Shown: positions 8,757 through 16,514 of the stretch, piece by piece
Layout of the letters: every line of letters starts with the position of its first letter
Position numbering within the stretch: position 1 is the first letter of the stretch
DNA from: Ga0077555 sp963761475
Lineage (GTDB): Bacteria > Pseudomonadota > Alphaproteobacteria > Rhizobiales > Hyphomicrobiaceae
DNA length: 64,000 nucleotides
Direction: 5' to 3'
NCBI GenBank assembly: GCA_963761475.1
Contig: CAVXGT010000019.1
Coordinates: 372,001 to 436,000, forward strand
Translations under genes and position numbers: made by a program
The notes under the pieces: model-generated
Database searches by the model: none
Seen by the model: the letters and a program-made list of their open reading frames with translations, nothing else
Told to the model about the DNA's origin: nothing

Positions 8757-9577
8757 GATGCCGTTCTCGCGAGGTTGGCGGGCGGCAAAGGAAAGAATGC
8801 ACTGGTCCTTGCCTGATAGCTGCGGAATGCCTCCCCACGTGAGCGCAACATATGCGCTTCCAGGGGGGGGATGCCTGATACGTGCACGAGGTACCAGAAC
8901 ATTGCAGCGGGAGCGAGCAGCGCCACTAGTCCAAGTGGGTAAGCGCCGGTCGGGTCAACGGCTATGATTGGATAAGCCAGCCAGCCCAACCACTGGAAGA
9001 AGTAGTTGGGATGGCGCGACCATGCCCACAGGCCGTCGGCGCAAATGCGATTGGCATTTTCCGGCCGCGCCCTGAAGGCTGCCAGTTGTCGGTCGGCAAG
9101 CCCTTCGCCGAGGATCGCCATGGCGAGCATGCCTGCGCCTATGATGTCGGTCAGCATCAGGCCACCCGGCCGATGCGCGGCAACGGCGATTGCGGCGGTC
9201 AGCGGCAATGCAGCCAAAGCCTGTGCCTGTAGCAGCCATGCCATATTGCGCGGTGCGGATTCGCCCCAGGAACGGGACATTTCCGCGTACCGGGGGTCAT
9301 CGTCCGAGCCGATCGTGCGCTTTATGATGTAGCCGCCAAGACGCAGGGCCCATGCCGCAACCAATGCCGCCACGAGGACCTGGCGCCACGACCATTGATC
9401 GCCTTGCAGGATAACCATGGCTGTGGCGGCGCCGACCAGCCCGACTGCGAATGTCCAGAAAACGTCAACCCAGCCGGAGTTGCCCGTTCGTTGTTGTGCG
9501 ATCCAAGCACCTGCCATCATGATCGCCAGGCCGAGCCACTGGGCTGCGATCAGCGAGAACAATACGCTGGCGCTCAT
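8753..9577 (-). CDS. DUF1295 integral membrane protein (steroid-reductase fold)
   Basis: A 274-residue polytopic membrane protein with about seven hydrophobic segments. The C-terminal signature of isoprenylcysteine methyltransferase/steroid 5-alpha-reductase-like proteins is clear: GLWAWSRHPNYFFQWLGW, and near the end SRGEAFRSYQARTSAFFP. The start follows an AGGAGG site 8 bases upstream. It sits between chrR and the methyltransferase, overlapping the latter by four bases. DUF1295 genes recur in ECF11 (RpoE-ChrR) regulons and a role in lipid modification is likely, but the reaction is not established. Confidence 0.85.
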   Translation of the reverse strand: MSASVLFSLIAAQWLGLAIMMAGAWIAQQRTGNSGWVDVFWTFAVGLVGAATAMVILQGDQWSWRQVLVAALVAAWALRLGGYIIKRTIGSDDDPRYAEMSRSWGESAPRNMAWLLQAQALAALPLTAAIAVAAHRPGGLMLTDIIGAGMLAMAILGEGLADRQLAAFRARPENANRICADGLWAWSRHPNYFFQWLGWLAYPIIAVDPTGAYPLGLVALLAPAAMFWYLVHVSGIPPLEAHMLRSRGEAFRSYQARTSAFFPLPPANLARTAS

Positions 9578-9588
9578 GAAGTGCCTCC

Positions 9589-10246
9589 TCAGATGCGCAC
9601 GAAGGGCTGTATCAGGCGCCCCATCATGCCGCTGAGCTTCAAGTTGCCTTGCATCGCGACCAGGCAAATGCAATCCGCGCCGGCCTGAACGACGGGTTGA
9701 TGCTCGGTCTCCGAGTTCGGCTTCCTCGAAGTCGCCGGCTCCGAAGCTGCCGCCTTCATGTGCGAACGCGCCGCTGAGAACCAACGTCAACTCGGTGCCG
9801 GTATGGGTATGTTGCGGCATGCGCGTACCGGGCTTTGCGCGCAGAAGGAAGACGCGGGCGTCCCGGTCCAGCCCAGCCTCGGACTCGACCATGCGCCGGT
9901 GAATGCCGGGACCGATCCACTGCCAATCGCCGAGGCGACGCCTGGACAAGGCGAGAGGCAACAGTACGCCCTGCGCCAACTCGATTCTGGCGGGTTGTTG
10001 TGTGGCCGGCTCCAGATCCGCCATCACGATTGCAGCCATCGCCCGCTCGAGGGCATCAGGCCGCATCGAGGCGGGGGCGGCACCTTCGAGCATCAGGCCT
10101 CCTATGCCCTGCAGGCTCCGAGACCATCGACTGCAGCGGGAGCAGGATTCCAAATGGGCCGCTACGACCAGCGCGCGACCGGCATCGAGCGAACCCGATA
10201 CGTAGGCTGCCAGCGTCTCTTCGGTTGGGTGATGGTGCCTGGTCAT
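9589..10246 (-). CDS. chrR: Anti-sigma factor ChrR, frameshifted in the cupin domain
   Basis: Zinc anti-sigma factor that holds RpoE inactive until singlet oxygen appears. The N-terminal anti-sigma domain has the zinc ligands His6, His31, Cys35 and Cys38, the same positions as in Rhodobacter sphaeroides ChrR. The C-terminal cupin has HTHTGTE (His146, His148, Glu152). After GDFEEAE (about 9718) the frame is wrong. One base over, the reading continues SETEHQPVV, DCICLVAMQG and the typical end QPFVRI with TGA at 9589-9591. The shift would remove the last cupin metal ligand (His of TEHQP) and the Cys-x-Cys pair. Read straight through, the first frame fuses with the DUF1295 gene, which is an artefact. 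The start overlaps the rpoE stop by four bases. Confidence 0.88.
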
Positions 10247-10818
10247 TGCGTGTTATCCAGTAGATTGCGTAGCCGGCCCATGGCCAAACGGAGACGCGAT
10301 TTGACGGTGCCGATCGGTAGGTCGAGCGCTTCGGCGATCTCAGAGTGGGGGCGGTCCTCGAAGAAACTCAGGCGAACCACCGTCAATTGTTCACGGCTCA
10401 GCTCGCCCAGGGCCTGGCGCAGCCGATCGTGATCCTGTGACGCCGCCAACGACGCGTCCGCCAGCGGGCTCTCGTCGACCAAATCCTCGACAAGGCCTTC
10501 GGCGCCCTCGACTTCGCGCCTGTTATGGCGCGACTGATCGATCTGGCGGTTTCGCGCAATCGTGAAGATCCATGCTGCTCCATGACCGCTCTCGGGATTG
10601 AATTGGCTCGCCTTTCGCCAAACGGTCAGCATCGTTTCCTGGGCCAGATCCTCGGCACGTTGCTCCGGCAAGCCTCGCCGCAAGAGCATCGCCTTGATGC
10701 GAGGTGCGAAATACTCGAACAAGCGCGCAAATGCCGCCTTGTCTTGGCGGGCGACGGAGACGATCAGCTCCGATGCATCGAATACGTCATCATTCGATTG
10801 GGGTTTCTCCATGCGCAT
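10243..10818 (-). CDS. rpoE: ECF11-type sigma factor RpoE
   Basis: Alternative sigma factor of the photooxidative (singlet oxygen) response. The region-2 helix AFARLFEYFAPRIKAMLLRRG and promoter-melting segment AEDLAQETMLTVWRKA are followed by region 4, RQALGELSREQLTVVRLSFFEDRPHSEIA and LPIGTVKSRLRLAMGRLR. I start it at MRMEKPQSNDDVF (191 residues). An upstream in-frame start would add about 29 residues up to 10905, but those have no family likeness. The stop overlaps chrR by ATGA, giving sigma/anti-sigma coupling. A consensus RpoE promoter lies about 120 bases upstream, so the operon is probably self-activated. Confidence 0.95.
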   Translation of the reverse strand: MRMEKPQSNDDVFDASELIVSVARQDKAAFARLFEYFAPRIKAMLLRRGLPEQRAEDLAQETMLTVWRKASQFNPESGHGAAWIFTIARNRQIDQSRHNRREVEGAEGLVEDLVDESPLADASLAASQDHDRLRQALGELSREQLTVVRLSFFEDRPHSEIAEALDLPIGTVKSRLRLAMGRLRNLLDNTQ

Positions 10819-10938
10819 CAATCGCGATCCAGCCGGACGGGGCTGCCCGTTGAATTTCGAACCCCATCGGCGCTGTTCCGCCAGAAGTACATTGCTGGCA
10901 AGCATCTGATCATCCGAAGCAACTTTCGTTCCTGGGAG

Positions 10939-10968
10939 ACATTACGAGGCAACCTCGCATCTGGATCA
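10939..10968 (-). promoter_or_regulatory. RpoE (ECF11) promoter for rpoE-chrR
   Basis: On the minus strand the sequence reads TGATCC, 18 bases, TAATGT. This matches the ECF11 consensus (TGATCC, about 18 bases, TAA-type -10) and points at rpoE, implying autoregulation. Confidence 0.75.
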
Positions 10969-10991
10969 CATCGGCCGTTGGTCCCGCCATG

Positions 10992-11021
10992 TGATCCGCC
11001 CTCCTTAGTCACCCGTTTACC
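10992..11021 (+). promoter_or_regulatory. Candidate RpoE promoter for the flavin oxidoreductase operon
   Basis: On the plus strand: TGATCC, 18 bases, TTTACC, ending 48 bases before the ATG at 11070. The -35 is perfect, the -10 weaker. It is back-to-back with the rpoE promoter, only 23 bases apart, and the same TGATCC-N18-TTTA arrangement recurs before the fasciclin gene. Confidence 0.6.
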
Positions 11022-11069
11022 ACCCGATAGGCTTGTAGCATCACGAGACAGAAACCGGGACTGAGGTGG

Positions 11070-12440
11070 ATGCAGACCGCAAATTCGGGCGAACAGTCGC
11101 GACGTCTGAAGATCGCCGTTATCGGATCTGGCATCAGCGGGCTTTCGGCCGCTTGGCTGCTCTCGAAGGCGCACCGTGTGACGCTTTACGAGTGCGAGGG
11201 CCGGCCTGGTGGGCATTCACACACCGTCGGCGCTGTCCTTGAGGGACGAACCGTGCCGGTCGATACCGGCTTCATCGTCTATAACGAACCGTGCTACCCA
11301 AACCTTACGAAACTGTTCGATCACCTCGGGGTGCCGACAGCGCCATCGAATATGTCATTTGCGGTATCCATGCGCAACGGCCAGACCGAATATTCTGGCG
11401 AAAGCCTGGCTGGTTTGCTGGCGCGACCGGCAAATGCAGCAAGCCCCAGGTTCTGGTCGATGCTTCGCGATATCCTGCGTTTCTACCGGGATGCTCCTCG
11501 TGTGCTGGACACCCCATCCAGCCAGACGCAATCACTTGGCGCGTATCTCGAGGCCGGTGGATATGGCGCGGCTTTTCGGGAGGATCACCTGCTGCCGATG
11601 GCCGGCGCTATCTGGTCGGCAGCGCCGGGCACGATGCTCGAGTATCCCGCGCGCGCTTTCATTCGGTTCTTCGTCAACCATGGCTTGTTGCAGCTGCGTG
11701 ATCGACCAGTGTGGCGGACGGTGCAGGGTGGCAGTCAAAACTATGTCAATCGCCTGCTTGAAGCGTTCAGCGGCAACGTGCACTTGGGCGAGCCAGTGAT
11801 TGGGGTCCGACGCACGCGCGATGGCGTTCAGGTCGGTCATGCAGACGGCCACTGGCGCGCATTCGACCATGTCGTGATTGCGAGCCATGCCGACCAGGCG
11901 CTGGCGATGCTGGCGGATGGCGATGCGGAGGAGCGGAGATTGCTCGGCGCCTTTGGCTATTCGGCGAACGAGGCGTGGTTGCACCAGGACACGCGGCTCA
12001 TGCCGCAACGCCGGGCTGCCTGGGCGAGTTGGAATTATATTGGCCGGGACGCCCCTCACAGCGATCGGGCGATCACGCTGACGTACTGGATGAACAAACT
12101 GCAACCCCTCGAGACAAAAGCCCCCCTTTTCGTTTCGCTCAATCCCGGCCTGGAACCCGCAGAGAACACCGTGCATTGGCGGGGCACCTATCACCATCCC
12201 GTCTTCGATGCGGCAGCCATGCAAGCCCAGCAGCACCTTTGGTCATTGCAAGGTCGGCGCCGGACTTGGTTTTGCGGCGCCTACTTCGGCGCTGGCTTCC
12301 ATGAGGATGGCCTGCAAGCCGGTCTCGCCGTCGCTGAGCAGCTAGGAGGGGTAGAGCGGCCCTGGAACGTGACTGGGAAATCCGACCGCATCTTCGTCCA
12401 ACGACCGGCACGGTCGCTTGCCGATGTGGACGTGGCGTGA
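11070..12440 (+). CDS. FAD-dependent amine oxidase-type oxidoreductase (UfaD candidate)
   Basis: A 456-residue flavoprotein. The dinucleotide fold is at the N-terminus (IAVIGSGISGLSAAWLL, glycines 19, 21 and 24), followed by YECEGRPGGHSHTV, the second FAD contact. The C-terminal FAD motif is CGAYFGAGFHEDGLQAGLAVAEQL. A GAGGTGG ribosome site precedes the start. In Rhodobacter sphaeroides a protein of this family encoded with a DUF1365 gene (UfaD) desaturates a methylated phospholipid acyl chain on the way to furan fatty acids. The same gene order and the RpoE promoter support that role here. It is the first gene of a rightward operon whose members overlap by a few bases. Confidence 0.85.
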   Translation: MQTANSGEQSRRLKIAVIGSGISGLSAAWLLSKAHRVTLYECEGRPGGHSHTVGAVLEGRTVPVDTGFIVYNEPCYPNLTKLFDHLGVPTAPSNMSFAVSMRNGQTEYSGESLAGLLARPANAASPRFWSMLRDILRFYRDAPRVLDTPSSQTQSLGAYLEAGGYGAAFREDHLLPMAGAIWSAAPGTMLEYPARAFIRFFVNHGLLQLRDRPVWRTVQGGSQNYVNRLLEAFSGNVHLGEPVIGVRRTRDGVQVGHADGHWRAFDHVVIASHADQALAMLADGDAEERRLLGAFGYSANEAWLHQDTRLMPQRRAAWASWNYIGRDAPHSDRAITLTYWMNKLQPLETKAPLFVSLNPGLEPAENTVHWRGTYHHPVFDAAAMQAQQHLWSLQGRRRTWFCGAYFGAGFHEDGLQAGLAVAEQLGGVERPWNVTGKSDRIFVQRPARSLADVDVA

Positions 12441-13249
12441 TGGCAATGGCTTCGGCGATCTATGTCGGACGCGTCGTGCATCGGCGCCTCAAGCCTACGC
12501 CCCATCACTTGCGATACCGGTGCTTCTGGCTTCTGCTCGACCTCGACGAGATCGACGCCATTGGTCAGTCGTCCTGGCTTTTTGGCTACAACCGTTCCCG
12601 CCTTTACGGATTTCGCGATCGCGACCACGGTAATGGAACGAACGAACCGCTGCGCCAGCAGATCGAGGCGTTACTTGGCGATGCGGGCGTGGTTCTGGCG
12701 GGGGGTGCCATCCGCATCCTCTGTATGCCGCGTGTGCTTGGCTACGGCTTCAATCCGTTGAGCGTCTATTTCTGCCATCACGCTGACGGCCGCTTGATGG
12801 CCACCATCTATGAGGTCTCGAATACCTTCGGCGAGCGCCACAGCTATATCATTGCCGTTGACTCGAAGACTGCCGAGACGGGTGAAATTCGCCAGCAGGC
12901 CAAAAAGGATTTCTACGTGTCGCCGTTCCTGGATCAGGATCTCACCTACCATTTCAGGCTCGAGCGACCCGGTGAGCGCATTTCGGTCGCCGTCGAGGTG
13001 CGCACTGACGACGAGCCGATGCTTCTGGCGTCCCTCACCGGGGAAAGACGACGCCTCGACGATGCTGGCCTGGCCTGGTTGCTCGTCGCCCATCCCTTCC
13101 TGACGGGCAAAGTGATCGCGGCTATCCACTGGGAGGCATTGCGCCTGGTTCTGAAGGGCATCCGTCTGCGGCCGCGGCCTTCGCCGCCGCCGAGGCCCGT
13201 TACGATTGTTGCCACCGACCGATTCAAGGACGACCATGACCAGCAATAA
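12440..13249 (+). CDS. DUF1365 family protein (UfaO candidate)
   Basis: A 269-residue protein beginning MAMASAIYVGRVVHRRLKP, typical of DUF1365. Other family marks are FRDRDHG (about residue 58), RVLGYGFNPLSVYFCHH and the KDFYVSPF block. The ATG overlaps the TGA of the flavoprotein by one base. DUF1365 proteins are nearly always paired with an amine-oxidase-type flavoprotein and a CFA-like methylase. Inference: by analogy with the Rhodobacter locus it is the best candidate for the oxygen-inserting step (UfaO) of furan fatty acid synthesis. The biochemical role of the family is poorly defined. Confidence 0.85.
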   Translation: MAMASAIYVGRVVHRRLKPTPHHLRYRCFWLLLDLDEIDAIGQSSWLFGYNRSRLYGFRDRDHGNGTNEPLRQQIEALLGDAGVVLAGGAIRILCMPRVLGYGFNPLSVYFCHHADGRLMATIYEVSNTFGERHSYIIAVDSKTAETGEIRQQAKKDFYVSPFLDQDLTYHFRLERPGERISVAVEVRTDDEPMLLASLTGERRRLDDAGLAWLLVAHPFLTGKVIAAIHWEALRLVLKGIRLRPRPSPPPRPVTIVATDRFKDDHDQQ

Positions 13250-14492
13250 CGATGCCAGTCCCAGCCTCACGCGCGGCCTCGTCGACACCCCTTTACGCTC
13301 GTCGCGGTGGCTTGGTCGTCTGCTCGCCCGCCTCCCCGGCGATTGTGATGTCGGTCAGTTGACTGTCCGGCTGCCCTCCGGCGAGGAACTCGTGGTGTCG
13401 TCGTCACAGGACGGGCCGGTCGCCCGCCTTGCGATCCGGCGATGGCGCGCCTTGCGGCGGCTGTTGACCTCTGGCGACATCGGTCTTGCCGAAGCCTATA
13501 TGAGTGAGGACTGCGACACCCAAGACCTTGAAGCGCTTTTTGCGTGGTCGATGGAAAACCAACGGGTGTTGGAGGCGGCCTGGTCGGGTTCGGCCCTCTC
13601 CCGATTGATCGATCGCTGGCGTCATCGCAGCAACGCCAATACACGCCGAGGCAGCCGTCGCAATATTGCGGCCCATTATGATCTTGGAAATGCCTTCTAC
13701 GCGGCGTGGCTCGATAGCGACATGCATTACTCGTCCGGTCTCTATGCGCCGGGGGTGCGCACGCTCGAGGAAGCCCAGGCGGCGAAGCTCGATCGCATCA
13801 TCGACCTCCTCGATCTCAAAGGTGGCGAGCGTGTTCTCGAGATCGGTTGCGGTTGGGGGGGGCTTGCCGCGCGGTTGGCGAGCGAGCACGGCTGCCACGT
13901 CACGGCCCTCACCTTGTCGCGTGAGCAGTTGGCGTTTGCGCGTCAGCGCGTAGGCCGGCTCGGCCTCGATGGAAAAGTGGACGTGCGACTCGAGGACTAC
14001 CGGGCGGTTGCCGGCTCGTTCGATCGGATCGTGTCGATCGAAATGATCGAGGCCGTTGGGCAGCGCTATTGGCCGACCTACTTCGCAACGCTGAGGAACA
14101 GGCTGGCGCCGGGCGGCATTGCAGTTCTGCAGGCCATCACCATTGACGAGAAGATCTTTCCAACATACGTCGCGCAACCCGACTTCATCCAGCGCTACAT
14201 CTTCCCTGGGGGCATGCTTCCGACCAGAGAAATCCTGCGCGACGAACTCGGCCGGGCTGGCCTCATATTGCAATCGGAGGATACGTTCGGCGCCAGCTAT
14301 GTCGCGACGCTCGATGCCTGGAAGACGCGCTTTGCAGCAGCCTGGCCGGAACTGCGCGAGCAGGGCTTCGATGAGCGGTTTCGGCGCATGTGGCAGTATT
14401 ATCTGAGCTATTGCGCCGTCGGATTCCGGCGAGGGGATATCGATGTCGGTCACTACCGCATTACGGCTCGGGCGGACGGCTCATGGCGATAG
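13236..14492 (+). CDS. Cyclopropane-fatty-acid-synthase family methyltransferase (UfaM/CfaA-like)
   Basis: A 418-residue SAM-dependent lipid methylase. The N-terminal SCP2-like lipid-binding region (about 30-130) includes GDIGLAEAYMSEDCDTQDLEAL. It is followed by NIAAHYDLGNAFYAAWLDSDMHYSSGLY and the SAM loop VLEIGCGWGGLAARLA. Later motifs are IVSIEMIEAVGQRYWPTYF and GGMLPTREI. The start at MTSNNDAS overlaps the end of DUF1365. The protein resembles the RpoE-controlled CfaA of Rhodobacter sphaeroides, shown to methylate an unsaturated acyl chain as the first furan fatty acid step (UfaM). An ordinary cyclopropane synthase is the alternative. Confidence 0.87.
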   Translation: MTSNNDASPSLTRGLVDTPLRSSRWLGRLLARLPGDCDVGQLTVRLPSGEELVVSSSQDGPVARLAIRRWRALRRLLTSGDIGLAEAYMSEDCDTQDLEALFAWSMENQRVLEAAWSGSALSRLIDRWRHRSNANTRRGSRRNIAAHYDLGNAFYAAWLDSDMHYSSGLYAPGVRTLEEAQAAKLDRIIDLLDLKGGERVLEIGCGWGGLAARLASEHGCHVTALTLSREQLAFARQRVGRLGLDGKVDVRLEDYRAVAGSFDRIVSIEMIEAVGQRYWPTYFATLRNRLAPGGIAVLQAITIDEKIFPTYVAQPDFIQRYIFPGGMLPTREILRDELGRAGLILQSEDTFGASYVATLDAWKTRFAAAWPELREQGFDERFRRMWQYYLSYCAVGFRRGDIDVGHYRITARADGSWR

Positions 14493-14920
14493 TGGTGCGC
14501 AATCTTCTGGCTGGCGGTGCGGCGCTGGTCACGCTCTTGGCTCTGGACGCGATCTGGCTCGGTACGGTTGCCGTGCATCTTTACCGCACAACAGTGCCCG
14601 ATCTGCTACGTCCTCAACCCGATCTCTTCGCCGCTGCCGCCTTCTATGTGGTCTATGCTGGCGGACTCGTGGCGCTGTGCGCAGTTCCCGGCGCGCGAGC
14701 CCAGTCGCTTGCGGTAGCCGCTCGGCTTGGCGCCATTCTGGGCTTCACGGCATACGCGACTTTCGCACTGACCAATCTGTCGGTGATGCGCGGATGGACG
14801 ACATCCCTTGCGGTTATCGACATGATCTGGGGTGCTGCGTTGACGGCTGTTGCAGCCGCCGTTGCGTGCAAAGCTCTGCAGTGGCTGGAGTCTCGCGGCA
14901 CCGCAGCTAGCGGCCGTTGA
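14483..14920 (+). CDS. DUF2177 family membrane protein
   Basis: A 145-residue protein with four predicted membrane helices. DUF2177 marks are the early LLALDAIWLG, the segment FYVVYAGGLVALCAVPGA, then GFTAYATFALTNLSVMRGW and the last helix with VIDMIWGAALTAVAA. The ATG overlaps the methylase stop by ten bases, so it is translationally coupled and ends the operon. DUF2177 genes are recurrent members of RpoE-ChrR regulons; no function is known. Confidence 0.85.
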   Translation: MAIVVRNLLAGGAALVTLLALDAIWLGTVAVHLYRTTVPDLLRPQPDLFAAAAFYVVYAGGLVALCAVPGARAQSLAVAARLGAILGFTAYATFALTNLSVMRGWTTSLAVIDMIWGAALTAVAAAVACKALQWLESRGTAASGR

Positions 14921-15296
14921 GCGAGGGGAGTGGGCGAGGTCCGCTGCGGCGACATGCCAACTTCGAGTGCACGACAGGCTGCTCTGTTTTTCCATAGCTA
15001 TATCTCCGTGCAATCAGCGCCATCCAGTGTCGGTCAATTTCGCTCTCGGACAGGTTTGTCAATGCGCGATAAATCGGCTCGCGTCGCTGGCGTTGGGACT
15101 GCCCCTCGATTGAAATATTTGAAATCGAGTTTGAATAATGATTATTCCCCAGATACGTCTGCGAATTATTTATTTCAGTCGCATAATTTATGATCCGGAA
15201 TTCATCGGCTTTCGTTTATTCAACACGGTGCTGGCGCGGATGCGCGCCTCGCCGGGCCTTGCAAAGGCACAGCAATTTCACAAAGGGACGCACATC
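14921..15296. other. Intergenic region with promoter before the fasciclin gene
   Basis: 376 bases without a gene. The right half (about 15110-15230) is unusually AT-rich for this genome and holds a TGATCC-type promoter, listed separately. Confidence 0.6.
15191..15220 (+). promoter_or_regulatory. Candidate RpoE promoter for the fasciclin gene
   Basis: TGATCC, 18 bases, TTTATT, about 77 bases before the start codon. It has the same spacing and a similar -10 to the candidate at 10992. Confidence 0.55.
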
Positions 15297-15818
15297 ATGC
15301 TTGCTCTGAAATCGACCGCCGCTGGCATCGCTCTCGCTTCGAGCCTGCTTTTCGCGAGCCTGCCGGCGCGTGCGGCGCAGGACATCGTCGATACGGCCGT
15401 GGAGGCAGGATCATTCAAAACGCTGGTTGCCGCCGTGAAGGCTGCGGGTCTCGTTGAAACCCTCAAGGGCAAGGGCCCGTTCACGGTCTTCGCTCCTACC
15501 GATGAGGCATTTGCCAAGCTTCCGAAGGCTACGCTGGCATCGCTTTTGAAGCCTGAGAACAAGAAGCAGCTCGCTGCCATTCTCACCTACCATGTGCTTC
15601 CCGGAAAGTACGACGCTGCGCGCATTACCGGCGCGAAGGTCAAGCAGTTCGGCATCAAGTCGGTGCAAGGGGCGAACGTCGAGGTGGACCTGCGCAAAGG
15701 CGTGAAGGTCTCCAAGGCGAATGTTACGAAGACGGATATCGTGACTTCCAATGGCGTTATTCACGTCATCGACACGGTGATGTTGCCGCCGGCGAAGAAG
15801 GCTAGCAAGCATCACTGA
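15297..15818 (+). CDS. Secreted fasciclin (FAS1) domain protein
   Basis: A 173-residue exported protein. The signal peptide (MLALKSTAAGIALASSLLFA, then SLPARA) is cleaved before AQDIVDTA. One FAS1 domain follows, with the H1 box FTVFAPTDEAFAKLP and the H2 box NGVIHVIDTVMLP. Single-FAS1 proteins are thought to act in adhesion or cell-envelope contacts and are common among genes induced by singlet oxygen in alphaproteobacteria. The start is chosen for the signal peptide and the upstream AAAGGGA. It stands alone with its own promoter, and a terminator follows. Confidence 0.93.
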   Translation: MLALKSTAAGIALASSLLFASLPARAAQDIVDTAVEAGSFKTLVAAVKAAGLVETLKGKGPFTVFAPTDEAFAKLPKATLASLLKPENKKQLAAILTYHVLPGKYDAARITGAKVKQFGIKSVQGANVEVDLRKGVKVSKANVTKTDIVTSNGVIHVIDTVMLPPAKKASKHH

Positions 15819-15867
15819 TGCGGCGTGCACAACTCCGCACACCGATGCCACTTGGACAACAACGAGT

Positions 15868-15902
15868 CGTCGCGAGGATCAATCCTCGCGGCGGCTTTAT
15901 TG
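15868..15902 (+). terminator. Terminator after the fasciclin gene
   Basis: Perfect eight-base stem CGCGAGGA / TCCTCGCG with a 4-base loop at 15871-15890, followed by GCGGCTTTATT. The T run is short, so efficiency is uncertain. Confidence 0.6.
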
Positions 15903-16079
15903 GTGCGTGAATGCAGGCGCGAACCGGCGATCGGTTGCTGTCGTCTGTTCGATGAAACCGATCAGGTACATGGCCTAAAGGTCACCATCGGCCGCTTCAG
16001 TTCGTGCCGCACGCTCCACGGCGTGGTGGGGGGACTGGCGGCGTGCCAGTCGTGGTGGCGAGCGGTCAGCGGGCGACCA

Positions 16080-16514
16080 TCAAGCCGTCGCGTAGGCTGC
16101 GCGTCCGACGGCGAGCAGTGTCTTTTTATCGTTGAACACGTCGACATCGACCACGCCGACGCTGCGGCCCGCGCGGCGCACCTTTGCTGTGATGACGAGG
16201 TTGGTCTTGATCGCCGGCCGAAGATAATCGACCCGGAAGTTGATCGTCGGTAGCCCTCGCCGCAGTGCCATCACAAGGGCGTAGTCGCCGACCGTGTCGA
16301 TGATGGCGGCCAGAGGTCCGCCGTGCCACTGGCCGGTGCCGGCGCCCCGCTCGAACTCCGGCCGCATGGCGCAGGTCATCGTCACCTGCTCGGCCACCGG
16401 ATCGGCTTCGACGACCTTGAGGCCGAGGAAGGCGATAAATGGCGAGCGATCGAGCATGGCCTGCATTTCGTCAGCCGTCAGCGGCTCGAGTGGCTCGTTG
16501 TTTGCTGCGCTCAT
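16080..16514 (-). CDS. PaaI-type hotdog-fold thioesterase
   Basis: A 144-residue single hotdog domain. The catalytic-helix region is WHGGPLAAIIDTVGDYALVMAL, followed by the strands LPTINFRVDYLRPA and VVDVDVFNDKKTLLAVGRAAYA. Such enzymes hydrolyse acyl-CoA thioesters, often phenylacetyl- or other aromatic-CoA species. The start overlaps the stop of the upstream dehydrogenase by four bases (ATGA), and an acyl-CoA ligase lies further upstream on the same strand. The set would suit activation, oxidation and release of an acyl or aromatic acid. The substrate is unknown. Confidence 0.85.
   Translation of the reverse strand: MSAANNEPLEPLTADEMQAMLDRSPFIAFLGLKVVEADPVAEQVTMTCAMRPEFERGAGTGQWHGGPLAAIIDTVGDYALVMALRRGLPTINFRVDYLRPAIKTNLVITAKVRRAGRSVGVVDVDVFNDKKTLLAVGRAAYATA

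Noticed and set aside
8753..10246. One ~500-residue fusion of ChrR and DUF1295
   Set aside because: The apparent fusion comes from the chrR frameshift; DUF1295 has its own AGGAGG site and ATG at 9577, and the true ChrR end is in the next frame.
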